A stretch of DNA of 64,000 nt, taken from Chitinophagales bacterium (GTDB lineage: Bacteria; Bacteroidota; Bacteroidia; Chitinophagales; Chitinophagaceae). Made by a program: the position numbers and the translations under genes. The notes beneath the pieces are model-generated. The model was not told the origin of the DNA and made no database searches. It worked only from the letters and a program-made list of their open reading frames with translations. Where the stretch lies: contig JAATFP010000078.1 of the NCBI GenBank assembly GCA_015655125.1, positions 1 through 64,000 of the forward strand, given 5' to 3'. This document shows, in pieces, positions 51,065 through 61,493 of this stretch. Positions within the stretch are counted from its first letter, which is position 1; every line of letters starts with the position of its first letter.

Positions 51065-51072
51065 AGGGGAAA
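51047..51072. repeat. left inverted repeat ACCCCTTCCGTCCCCTAAAGGGGAAA, overlapping the miaB stop
   Basis: Reverse complement TTCCCCTTTAGGGGACGGAAGGGGT resembles 51499-51524. Confidence 0.8.
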
Positions 51073-51122
51073 CTGACCTAAGCGAAGATTGACGATATTT
51101 ATATAATTGAGGTAAATGAAAA

Positions 51123-51461
51123 GTGATGAGAGAAAGTATGTTCTACGGCGCATCGCCGATCATTTTTGAGCTGGCGAAAAAACTAAGAAATAATTGTACG
51201 CAAACAGAAATCATTCTTTGGGGTAGATTAAAAGAATATTTTCCGGAAGTAAAATTCAGAGGACAACATCCAATATCCTTATACATAGCAGACTTTTATT
51301 GTCATGCTTAAAAATTAATAATCGAGATCGACGGCAGTATACACGATTTGAAAGAAGTAGAAGAAAACGACAAAATAAGACAACAGCATTTAGAAAGTTT
51401 AGGATTAAAAGTTGTGAGATTTACAAACAGAGAAATCTTGCATACTCTTGAATCCATCTAA
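51123..51461 (+). pseudogene. DUF559 (Vsr-like, PD-(D/E)XK) nuclease interrupted by in-frame TAA at 51309-51311
   Basis: ...NNCTQTEIILWGRLKEYFPEVKFRGQHPISLYIADFYCHA*KLIIEIDGSIHDLKEVEENDKIRQQHLESLGLKVVRFTNREILHTLESI*, same frame on both sides. Confidence 0.85.
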
Positions 51462-51498
51462 AAGATATAGAAAAGATCATTAAATAATTTTAAACAAG

Positions 51499-51524
51499 TT
51501 CCCCCTTCAGGGGGCGGAGGGGTG
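51499..51524. repeat. right inverted repeat TTCCCCCTTCAGGGGGCGGAGGGGTG, two bases before ATG 51527
   Basis: Imperfect inverted match to 51047-51072. Confidence 0.8.
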
Positions 51525-51526
51525 TT

Positions 51527-52789
51527 ATGGATCAACAAGCAATAAAAAACAGGTTTGGCATTATTGGCAATACGCCGGCACTCAATTATGCCTTGAATGT
51601 GGCCATGCAGGTAGCCAATACTGATCTTAGCGTGCTTATCAACGGCGAAAGCGGTGTTGGTAAGGAAGTTTTTTCTCAGATCATCCATTCGTTGTCTGCG
51701 CGGAAACACAATCCGTTCATCGCGGTAAACTGTGGTGCTATCCCGGAAGGCACGATTGATTCGGAATTATTCGGCCACGAAAAAGGTTCTTTCACAGGAG
51801 CAGTCGACAGCCGCAAAGGATATTTTGAAACAGTGAATGGTGGTACCATTTTCTTAGATGAGATAGGCGAGTTGCCGCTAGGTACGCAAGCGCGTTTGTT
51901 GCGCGTATTGGAAACCGGCGAGTACATCCGCGTGGGCAGCAGTAAAGTACAAAAAACCGATGTGCGCGTAATTGCGGCCACGAATAAAGAACTGTTGGAA
52001 TTTACTGCCAACGGACGTTTCCGGGAAGACCTTTATTACAGGTTGAATACGGTTCCAATCCGTGTTCCAGCATTGCGCGACCGTAAGGAAGATATCATCT
52101 TATTGTTCAGAAAATTCGCGCACGACTTCGCAGACAAATACAAAACAACTTCGGTACAATTAAATGATGAGGCCCGCAATGTGCTTGTCAATTATACGTG
52201 GCCGGGAAATGTTCGTGAACTGAAAAATATTGCAGAGCAAATTTCGGTGTTAAGTACAGATAAAAATATCAATGCTGACCAACTGCGTACTTTTCTGCCA
52301 GATCAGAATTACAATCGAATGCCAGTACTCGCCGCCGGAAGCGGCGGCGTGAGTCAGACCGAATTTGCAAATGAGCGCGAAATTTTATACAAACTTTTTT
52401 TCGACATGAAAAAAGATGTGAACGAATTGAAAAAAATGTTTTTCGATATTTTGCAAAACCCGTCAATGGTTCCGCATGCGCCGGTTTTTTCATCCGACAA
52501 CAATAGCAATAACGGCATGAAGGAACTCAATACAAACATTGGCAGCAATAGCAACAACAGTAATGGTTTCAGCACTTCGCCCGTGATCCTTAAAGGAAAT
52601 AATGAGCATGAGATACATCATCACGAAGAAGTGGAAGAATCACTCAGCATCATCGACAAGGAAAAGGAACTGATCATTAAAGCGCTGAAAAAACATCGTG
52701 GCAAACGCCGTGACGCTTCACTGGATCTTGGTATCAGCGAAAGGACGTTGTACAGAAAATTAAAAGAATATGATATTGAAGACCTGTAG
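51527..52789 (+). CDS. sigma-54-dependent Fis-family transcriptional activator
   Basis: GESGVGKEVFSQIIH, ELFGHEKGSFTGAVDSRKGYFE, GGTIFLDEIGELP, C-terminal Fis HTH (RDASLDLGISERTLYRKLKEY); no receiver domain. Confidence 0.95.
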   Translation: MDQQAIKNRFGIIGNTPALNYALNVAMQVANTDLSVLINGESGVGKEVFSQIIHSLSARKHNPFIAVNCGAIPEGTIDSELFGHEKGSFTGAVDSRKGYFETVNGGTIFLDEIGELPLGTQARLLRVLETGEYIRVGSSKVQKTDVRVIAATNKELLEFTANGRFREDLYYRLNTVPIRVPALRDRKEDIILLFRKFAHDFADKYKTTSVQLNDEARNVLVNYTWPGNVRELKNIAEQISVLSTDKNINADQLRTFLPDQNYNRMPVLAAGSGGVSQTEFANEREILYKLFFDMKKDVNELKKMFFDILQNPSMVPHAPVFSSDNNSNNGMKELNTNIGSNSNNSNGFSTSPVILKGNNEHEIHHHEEVEESLSIIDKEKELIIKALKKHRGKRRDASLDLGISERTLYRKLKEYDIEDL

Positions 52790-52951
52790 AAAACTGCCTT
52801 TGGCACGTTCAGGTAAATGATGAATAGCCATTGGTAAACCCTTCGCAATTTTCTGATTAATAGCAAAAAAATTCAGCACGGACACAGATAAAAAAACATT
52901 AACGTCGAATCATTTTAACCGTTAACCACTCATCTCTAAACTCTAAACAAA

Positions 52952-53464
52952 TTGATGAACATAAAAAATCTCCTGATCATTCTAATTTGCACGACGCTGT
53001 CCGGTTGCTCTTCGTGCAAATATGGGTTCAAGGATGTTTCCCCTATTCCGGATGAAGTGAAAACATTCCGCGTAAACCCCATCGAGAATAAGGCGCAATA
53101 CGTAAACACACAGCTTGCGCAACAACTTACTGAAAGAGCGCGGCAGAAGATTCTCAATACCACACGTTTGCGACAAACGAACAACGATGATGCACATTAC
53201 GACATCAGCGGCTATATATCCCAATATTTCACGACTACGATCAGCATCACGGGCAAGACTGCGAGCGGTAACAGGCTGAATGTAGGTTTTCATCTTTCCT
53301 TTAAAAACACATTGGATCAGGCTAAAGATTTCGAATCCGACTTTGTGCGGACGTATGATTTCGACGGGACGCTCTCGCTTACACAAGCCGAAGCGCAGCT
53401 TACGCCGAAAATCGTATCGGATCTGTCGGACGAGATATTTAATAAGATATTTTCAAACTGGTAG
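52952..53464 (+). CDS. lptE: LptE-family LPS-assembly lipoprotein
   Basis: Lipobox LSGCSSCKYGFKDVSPIP; LptE-like fold sequence, conserved placement between sigma-54 activator and secG. Confidence 0.8.
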   Translation: MMNIKNLLIILICTTLSGCSSCKYGFKDVSPIPDEVKTFRVNPIENKAQYVNTQLAQQLTERARQKILNTTRLRQTNNDDAHYDISGYISQYFTTTISITGKTASGNRLNVGFHLSFKNTLDQAKDFESDFVRTYDFDGTLSLTQAEAQLTPKIVSDLSDEIFNKIFSNW

Positions 53465-53496
53465 AAAAGTTGAAGGTTGAAAGTTTTGGTCCGATC

Positions 53497-53538
53497 TTCA
53501 ACCTTCAACCTTGAACTTTGAACCTCGAACCTTGAATT
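53497..53538. repeat. 7-nt-period array TTCAACC/TTCAACC/TTGAACT/TTGAACC/TCGAACC/TTGAATT
   Basis: Six units; inverted partner GTTGAAG/GTTGAAA at 53469-53482. Confidence 0.92.
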
Positions 53539-53545
53539 TCAGTTT

Positions 53546-54409
53546 ATGCCGCATCAAAATCTATACAAACAAATTTTCAGCAACGCTTCGTCTCCGGAGC
53601 TGGAAAATATTGTTAAGGAGCATCCTTATTTCGGACTTGCTCATTTCTTTTTATTGAAAGATATTCCTTCCGATCATCCTGATGCAGAAAGGATCGCGGC
53701 GCGGACGGCCCTGCATTTCAACAACCCGTATTTGCTCAATCAACAACTTAAGAAACAATTGCGTGCAGAAGAAGCCGGATCCGCAGTTATGGAAGAAGAA
53801 CAGGAAACCGAAGCAGTATCAGGAATCATTGCTGAACCTGCCGCAGAAGCTGCCGGAAATCTGAACGAAGAGATTGCCTCCATATCGCCGGAAGCGGAAC
53901 TGGTCGACTTCTCCCCCATCTATTTGCCGGAAGAGAAAGAAACTTTTCCGGCCGTACAACTTCCGGAGACCGAACCGGAAGTTTCTGCGAAGAAAGAAAT
54001 TCCTGGAATGGAAATTCCGAGAGAGAAAACGACAAAAACAGACGCGTTACTTTTTGAACCCCTTCATACAACCGATTATTTTGCATCACAAGGCATTAAG
54101 ATCTCCGATGAGGTGCAGCCAACCGACAAACTCGGTAAACAGCTGCGCAGCTTTACCGAATGGCTCAAAACCATGAAGAAAGTGCATGAAAGTAAGTTGC
54201 CGGAAGGCAATGAGCAACTCGATGCTTCCGTAAACAAACTCGCCGAAAAAAGCAACCGCGACGAAGAAGTGATCACAGAAGCGATGGCGGAGGCTTACCT
54301 GATACAGGGAAAGCCCGAAAAAGCAAAAGATGTGTATTTAAAATTAAGTTTGCTCAATCCCTCCAAAAACGCTTACTTTGCAGCCAAAATAGACGAGATC
54401 ACCTGTTAA
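53546..54409 (+). CDS. hypothetical protein with C-terminal TPR-like segment
   Basis: Acidic low-complexity middle; AEAYLIQGKPEKAKDVYLKLSLLNPSKNAYFAAKI. Confidence 0.75.
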   Translation: MPHQNLYKQIFSNASSPELENIVKEHPYFGLAHFFLLKDIPSDHPDAERIAARTALHFNNPYLLNQQLKKQLRAEEAGSAVMEEEQETEAVSGIIAEPAAEAAGNLNEEIASISPEAELVDFSPIYLPEEKETFPAVQLPETEPEVSAKKEIPGMEIPREKTTKTDALLFEPLHTTDYFASQGIKISDEVQPTDKLGKQLRSFTEWLKTMKKVHESKLPEGNEQLDASVNKLAEKSNRDEEVITEAMAEAYLIQGKPEKAKDVYLKLSLLNPSKNAYFAAKIDEITC

Positions 54410-54448
54410 GGTGACGAATCTGCCCAATTAATTTAAAAGAAAATCAAC

Positions 54449-54802
54449 ATGTTAGCTTTATTCGGCGTTTTAATTATCATTGCTTCTGTGATCCTTGGAT
54501 TGATCGTATTGATTCAAAACCCAAAAGGTGGTGGCCTGTCCGGCTCTTTGAGCGGCGTAGGCAATCAATTGATGGGCGTAAAGCAAACAACTGATGTTCT
54601 GGAAAAAGGAACCTGGGTGTTCGCTGCCGTAGTAGGCATCCTTTGCCTGGTGTCCCCGGCTTTTATCACAAAAGACGCCGCAGGTGGAGGTAAAAATACA
54701 GAGATTTTGAACAACACGTCTACCTCGGCTCCAAAAACTACACCGGCGAAGTCAACGGCTCCAGCGGTTCAGCTGCCGGGAACAGATACTATTAAGAAGT
54801 AA
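54449..54802 (+). CDS. secG: preprotein translocase subunit SecG
   Basis: VLIQNPKGGGLSGSLSGVGNQLMGVKQTTDVLEKGTW. Confidence 0.95.
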   Translation: MLALFGVLIIIASVILGLIVLIQNPKGGGLSGSLSGVGNQLMGVKQTTDVLEKGTWVFAAVVGILCLVSPAFITKDAAGGGKNTEILNNTSTSAPKTTPAKSTAPAVQLPGTDTIKK

Positions 54803-54827
54803 TCGGTATTTTATTAAAATATTTTAA

Positions 54828-54857
54828 CCTCGCCTGCAAAGAGCGGGGTTTTTTTAT
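54828..54857 (+). terminator. hairpin ACCTCGC..GCGGGGT followed by TTTTTT
   Basis: Stem and U-tract after secG. Confidence 0.6.
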
Positions 54858-54889
54858 ATTACTTTGTTTAAATTATTACCGCAGCAGCT

Positions 54890-55909
54890 ATGAAAAAAAT
54901 TATAGGAATTATTGCTCTCATCCTGATCATCACCGGAGCATATGTTGCATGGAACCTTTTTGGCGCAACTGTTGAGGCACCAGCAGAGAAGTATTTTTTT
55001 ATCAAAACCGGCGCTTCCTATGAAGACGTAAAAAAACAGCTCCTTGACAACAAGATACTTTCGGGAACTTTTTTCTTCAATAAAGTGGCAAAACAAACAC
55101 ATTACGACCAAAATGTAAAAGCCGGCCGCTACGAAATACAAGATGGGAGCAGCGTAATAAAACTCGTCCGTATGCTTAAATCCGGCGCTCAGTCACCGGT
55201 AAAACTCGTCATCAATAAGCTTCGCACCAAAGAAGACCTTGCCCAAAAGATTGGCTATAATTTTGAATGTGACTCGGCTGAAGTCATTCGTTTTTTAACC
55301 AGCAATGATTCTCTGAAGTCCTACAAACTTGATACAAATACGGTAATGACCGCTGTGATCCCCAATACCTATCTTTTCCAATGGAACAGCTCTTTTAAAA
55401 AACTTTTTACCAGGTTAATGGACGAAGAAGAAAAATTCTGGACCCCGGAAAGGCGTGCAAAAGCAGCAGCAAAAGGACTTTCAACACAACAGGTTTATAC
55501 GATGGCGAGTATTGTGGAAGAGGAAACAAACAAGCCGGAAGACAAATTGCTTATCGCAAGTACCTATATCAACCGGATCAACAAAGGAATGAAACTGGAA
55601 GCGGACCCTACCGTAAAATATGCGATGCGCGCTTTTGGATTGAAAAGAATACTCAACGGACATCTGAAATACGAATCATCCTATAATACCTATCAACATA
55701 CGGGACTGCCACCTGGCCCTATCTGCACCCCGTCTGCTAAAACAATCGACGCCGTATTGGATGCGCCTCAAACGAATTATATTTTTTTTGTTGCAAAACC
55801 GGATTTTAAAGGATATTCAAATTTTGCTGAAACCTATGCCCAGCACATGATTTATGCAAAAGCATATCAAAAAGCGTTGGACAGCCTTATCTTAAGCAAA
55901 CAAAAATAA
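54890..55909 (+). CDS. mltG: endolytic murein transglycosylase
   Basis: LSTQQVYTMASIVEEETNKPEDKLLIASTYINRINKGMKLEADPTVKYA; HTGLPPGPICTPS. Confidence 0.95.
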   Translation: MKKIIGIIALILIITGAYVAWNLFGATVEAPAEKYFFIKTGASYEDVKKQLLDNKILSGTFFFNKVAKQTHYDQNVKAGRYEIQDGSSVIKLVRMLKSGAQSPVKLVINKLRTKEDLAQKIGYNFECDSAEVIRFLTSNDSLKSYKLDTNTVMTAVIPNTYLFQWNSSFKKLFTRLMDEEEKFWTPERRAKAAAKGLSTQQVYTMASIVEEETNKPEDKLLIASTYINRINKGMKLEADPTVKYAMRAFGLKRILNGHLKYESSYNTYQHTGLPPGPICTPSAKTIDAVLDAPQTNYIFFVAKPDFKGYSNFAETYAQHMIYAKAYQKALDSLILSKQK

Positions 55910-55918
55910 GTCTGCCCA

Positions 55919-56878
55919 TTGAGAAAGATCAACCGAATCTTATTGAACAATACACCGCTCCCGTTTTTTCTTAACAGAAGCAAGAAGTGGCATTTGCCGG
56001 GGTTTGAAGGATTACCGTTGTACGATGTTCTTATATTTTTCCGTAATTCTATCCGCTCCCAAAGCCTTACGGAACGCGCAGCCGCAGTCTCTTATAATTT
56101 TATTATGGCACTTCCGCCATCCTTACTTTTTCTTTTTACTATCATTCCGCACCTGCCGTTCATCTCTGTAAAAAGTATCAAGTATCAGTTGCATGCATTG
56201 ATATTTGATATCATTCCCGCAAAAGGACATAATAAAAGCATCATCGATTTCATCGATAGCTTTCTCGATAGTTCACGAATAGGTTTGTTATCTGTCGGGT
56301 TATTGCTCGCTCTCTTCTTCGCATCTAATGCAATGATGGGATTGATGCGCTCCTTAAACAAAAAATATCTTGGCTTTGAAACGCGTCGCGGGCTTCACAA
56401 AAGATGGATCGCTATAAAGCTTACCATTCTCATTTTCGGACTGCTACTCGCCTATCTCCTGTTACTCATCATGCAGGGTGCGCTGCTCGACCTCATCGTA
56501 AAGAGCCGCGACTGGAAAGCGGTTATCTTTTATACGCGTTGGATATTAATTGTGCTGCTCGTTTTTTTTGCCATCGGCTTCATCTTCAAATATGCCCCCG
56601 CGATACAAAAAAGATGGCGGCTCGCTTCGCCAGGTGCCATTCTTACCACATTCTTAAGTTTGCTTGCATCGCTTGGTTTTTCTGCATTTGTAAATAATTT
56701 TGGTAAATACAATGCCTTGTACGGCGCCATTGGAACGATCATGATGTTGATGGCATTGGTGTTTATCAACTCACTCGCCCTCCTGATCGGATTTGAATTG
56801 AATGTAAGTATCAGTTCTCTGAAAGTAATTGCTGCGCAAAGGGAAGCAGAGGAAATGCAGAAAAAGATTAATAGTTAA
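55919..56878 (+). CDS. YihY/BrkB-family inner membrane protein
   Basis: RAAAVSYNFIMALPPSLLFLFTIIPHLP, six-TM pattern; TTG start 10 nt after mltG. Confidence 0.9.
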   Translation: MRKINRILLNNTPLPFFLNRSKKWHLPGFEGLPLYDVLIFFRNSIRSQSLTERAAAVSYNFIMALPPSLLFLFTIIPHLPFISVKSIKYQLHALIFDIIPAKGHNKSIIDFIDSFLDSSRIGLLSVGLLLALFFASNAMMGLMRSLNKKYLGFETRRGLHKRWIAIKLTILIFGLLLAYLLLLIMQGALLDLIVKSRDWKAVIFYTRWILIVLLVFFAIGFIFKYAPAIQKRWRLASPGAILTTFLSLLASLGFSAFVNNFGKYNALYGAIGTIMMLMALVFINSLALLIGFELNVSISSLKVIAAQREAEEMQKKINS

Positions 56879-56996
56879 TAGCTATAGCCGACTTTCAATT
56901 CAAGCAGCAACAATGAGCCTGAGCATTATTCATTATTATTTATTAATTAAAAAGGCCCATTTTTTGTAGCTTTATGATCCATCTTAAAACATTTTT

Positions 56997-57602
56997 ATGA
57001 AAAAAATACTTTTCGTCCTCGCTCCGCTTGCCATTGCAGCTGGCCTGGCCTTCAACTACGGTGATCCATTACCGATCGGAAGTGATCTTCCGAAAGCCGA
57101 TATTAAAATGCAGGATGTTTCCGGTAAAGAGATCAGTATAAAAGATGTTGTGAAAGACAAAGGGGTATTGGTAATGTTCAGTTGCAATACCTGCCCGTAT
57201 GTTGTAAAGAATCAGGAACGCACACGGCAAGTGGCAGCAGCGGCCGCTAAACTCAACATTGGCATGATCGTATTGAACAGCAATGAAGCACAACGCACTT
57301 CTGATGATAGTTTTGACGCAATGAAAAAATACGCCACAGAGCAGCAATACAAATGGAACTATGTAGTAGATAAAGGCAGTGAAGTGGCAGATGCCTTCGG
57401 CGCAAACCGCACACCGGAATGCTTTTTGTTTGACAAAAACCTAAAGCTCGTTTATCATGGCGCCATCGACGACAATCCTTCTGATGGCAATGCTGTAACG
57501 AGGCACCATTTGCAGGAAGCCCTGAATGCGCTGTCCACCGGCTCTGAAATTACGGTGAAAGAAAGCAAGAGTGTTGGTTGCACCATCAAGAGAATTAAAT
57601 AA
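56997..57602 (+). CDS. thioredoxin/redoxin-family protein
   Basis: GVLVMFSCNTCPYVVKNQERTRQV; GANRTPECFLFDKNLKLVYHGAIDDNP. Confidence 0.9.
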   Translation: MKKILFVLAPLAIAAGLAFNYGDPLPIGSDLPKADIKMQDVSGKEISIKDVVKDKGVLVMFSCNTCPYVVKNQERTRQVAAAAAKLNIGMIVLNSNEAQRTSDDSFDAMKKYATEQQYKWNYVVDKGSEVADAFGANRTPECFLFDKNLKLVYHGAIDDNPSDGNAVTRHHLQEALNALSTGSEITVKESKSVGCTIKRIK

Positions 57603-57622
57603 ACGAAACATCATCATTTTTA

Positions 57623-57650
57623 AAACCCGGTATCAACCGGGTTTTTCTTT
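57623..57650 (+). terminator. terminator AAACCCGGT-ATC-AACCGGGTTT-TTC
   Basis: Perfect stem with T-tract after 57602. Confidence 0.75.
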
Positions 57651-57672
57651 TATTAAAAATGTTTATTAAAAC

Positions 57673-57873
57673 ATGTTTTCACAAAACATCTCATATATCG
57701 CCCTGCTTTTTCTTGTTGTATTGATGGCAGTGTCTTGCAGCAAAAAAAATTACGCCACGCGGGCGGAATATAATTTTAAAAGCACCGATGCCAAACCACA
57801 TTACGATGACCTTCATTATTGGGCAGCGCATCCATGGAAATGGGATGTATCGGATAGTGTGAAACTGACGTGA
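57673..57873 (+). pseudogene. N-terminal remnant of a DUF3089-like lipoprotein
   Basis: Signal/lipobox MAVSCSKKNY then YDDLHYWAAHPWKWDVSDSVKLT*; resembles the start of DUF3089 lipoproteins, with no continuing catalytic region before the convergent ubiA-like gene. Confidence 0.6.
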
Positions 57874-57926
57874 ATGTTTGCTCGCCGTTATGGCGGGAAC
57901 AAAGTAACGATCCTTTGGGTTTAGGT

Positions 57927-58889
57927 CTACCCATTCAGGTGCCATGCTCCATTTGGTGTTAAAAAAATATCCAGCAGCACAAACGCCGCAAACACCACTG
58001 AAGCAATTCCATTGGCAGTCATAAATGCTACATTCACGCGGCTCAGGTCAGTTGGTTTTACAATTGAATGTTGATAGATCAACATGCCCACAAAAACTGC
58101 CACACCGATCCAGTAAAAAATCCCGAAGCTGCCATAAAAACCTGCGGTCATCACACTGGCGGCAGACAGCACATGTAAAAACGTGGAAACACCAAGCGCA
58201 CTGGGCTTTCCCATTACAGAAGGAATGGAATACAATTGATTTTCTTTATCAAATGCTTCATCCTGCAAAGCATAAATAATATCAAAGCCACTTACCCAAA
58301 AAATAACGGCAAACGAAAATAAGATCGGCAGCAGCGCAAATTGCCCGGTGACCGCAAGGTAAGCACCGATAGGCGCAAGGCTCAAACCGAGGCCCAGCAC
58401 AAGATGACAAAGTGCGGTAAATCTTTTTGTATAGCTGTAAAACAACACTACAAATAATGCAACAGGCGATAAATAAAAACAAATGCGGTTGATAAAAAAA
58501 GTGGTGACTACAAACAACACGCAATTGACAATAACAAAAGTAAGCGCATTTTTTTCGTTGATGACTCCGGCAGGAATTTCGCGGATGGCGGTGCGCGGAT
58601 TTTTTGCATCGAAGGCGCGATCGAGATAACGATTAAAAGCCATGGCTGCGCTACGCGCGAAGATCATGCAAAGCACCACCAAAATAAACGTGAGCCAAAG
58701 CGGGTTCTGTGTATCATCGGTATAATAAGTACTCCAGGATGTTGGTAAAGTGTCTTTATAAAATCCGCTAAAAGATACATGCGAAGTACCATAAGCACCA
58801 AAAAAAAATCCGATCAATGCAAATGGCATTGCAAAAATGGTGTGTGAAAATTTTATGAGCGAGAGATAATTTTTTACTGTTGAAGGCAT
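57927..58889 (-). CDS. UbiA-family 4-hydroxybenzoate/polyprenyl transferase
   Basis: AMAFNRYLDRAFDAKNPRTAIREIPAG; DIIYALQDEAFDKENQLYSIP. Confidence 0.92.
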   Translation of the reverse strand: MPSTVKNYLSLIKFSHTIFAMPFALIGFFFGAYGTSHVSFSGFYKDTLPTSWSTYYTDDTQNPLWLTFILVVLCMIFARSAAMAFNRYLDRAFDAKNPRTAIREIPAGVINEKNALTFVIVNCVLFVVTTFFINRICFYLSPVALFVVLFYSYTKRFTALCHLVLGLGLSLAPIGAYLAVTGQFALLPILFSFAVIFWVSGFDIIYALQDEAFDKENQLYSIPSVMGKPSALGVSTFLHVLSAASVMTAGFYGSFGIFYWIGVAVFVGMLIYQHSIVKPTDLSRVNVAFMTANGIASVVFAAFVLLDIFLTPNGAWHLNG

Positions 58890-58945
58890 ATCATTAATTT
58901 TTTACCACGGAGTTTCATGGAGTTTTTTCACGGAGTAAAAAGAGT

Positions 58946-59518
58946 TTATTTATTCGCGGAAAAATCATTCGTAATTCGTAATTCGTCTTTGGTAATTCGT
59001 TTTCTTACGATCTCCCAAAGCACCACTCCTGCCGCGGTAGCGATATTCAGCGAATGCTTCATTCCCAGTTGTGGTATCTCAATTGTTCCATCGCACAAAG
59101 TGATCGTGTCCTGTTCCACACCACTCACTTCATTACCAAAAATGACCGCCACTTTTTCCATCGTTCCAAAATCCAAATTTTGCAATTGCAAACTATCCAC
59201 TACTTGTTCTATTGCAAAAACTTTGTAACCTTCTTTTTTCAACGCTTCAATTGCGGCAGCCGAATTTTCAAAATGCTTCCAATCCACCGATTCTTCTGCC
59301 CCGAGTGCGGTCTTTTTTATTTCCTTGTGACCCGGAAGTGCCGTGTAGCCAGTGATGTAAATGCCTTGTAATAAAAATGCATCGGCCGTTCTGAAAACGC
59401 TGCCCACATTATATGCGCTGCGGATATTTTCGAGCACAGCAATAACGGGCGTTTTTTCGGAACGCCTAAATTCATCAACCGACTTTCGGTTGAGTTCATC
59501 CATGCTTAATTTTCGCAT
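58946..59518 (-). CDS. TrmH/SpoU-family RNA methyltransferase
   Basis: VLENIRSAYNVGSVFRTADAF; VAVIFGNEVSGVEQDTITLCDGTIEIPQLGMKHSLNIATAAGVVLWE. Start at MRKLSMDEL (59518). Confidence 0.92.
   Translation of the reverse strand: MRKLSMDELNRKSVDEFRRSEKTPVIAVLENIRSAYNVGSVFRTADAFLLQGIYITGYTALPGHKEIKKTALGAEESVDWKHFENSAAAIEALKKEGYKVFAIEQVVDSLQLQNLDFGTMEKVAVIFGNEVSGVEQDTITLCDGTIEIPQLGMKHSLNIATAAGVVLWEIVRKRITKDELRITNDFSANK
58966..59000. repeat. 7-nt-period array CATTCGT/AATTCGT/AATTCGT/CTTTGGT/AATTCGT inside the TrmH 3' end
   Basis: Five units, translated as ...ITKDELRITNDF. Confidence 0.92.
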
Positions 59519-59552
59519 GAGAAAAGTTTTACACAAAAAGTGACCGGCATGA

Positions 59553-61340
<1,788 letters not shown>

Positions 61341-61381
61341 GTTTAAAATTTTAGTAACTCAACTACAGAAAAGGACTGCGG

Positions 61382-61437
61382 GCGACTGACGATCGACCAC
61401 CGACCACCGACGACCGACGACCGACCACCGACCAGCG
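61382..61437. repeat. 7-nt-period array, eight units around ACCACCG/ACGACCG
   Basis: GCGACTG/ACGATCG/ACCACCG/ACCACCG/ACGACCG/ACGACCG/ACCACCG/ACCAGCG. Confidence 0.95.
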
Positions 61438-61493
61438 GTGAAAGGTTACATTCTGGTTGGTCATTGAGGTCTTTGGTCGTCGGTCGTCTCTCG

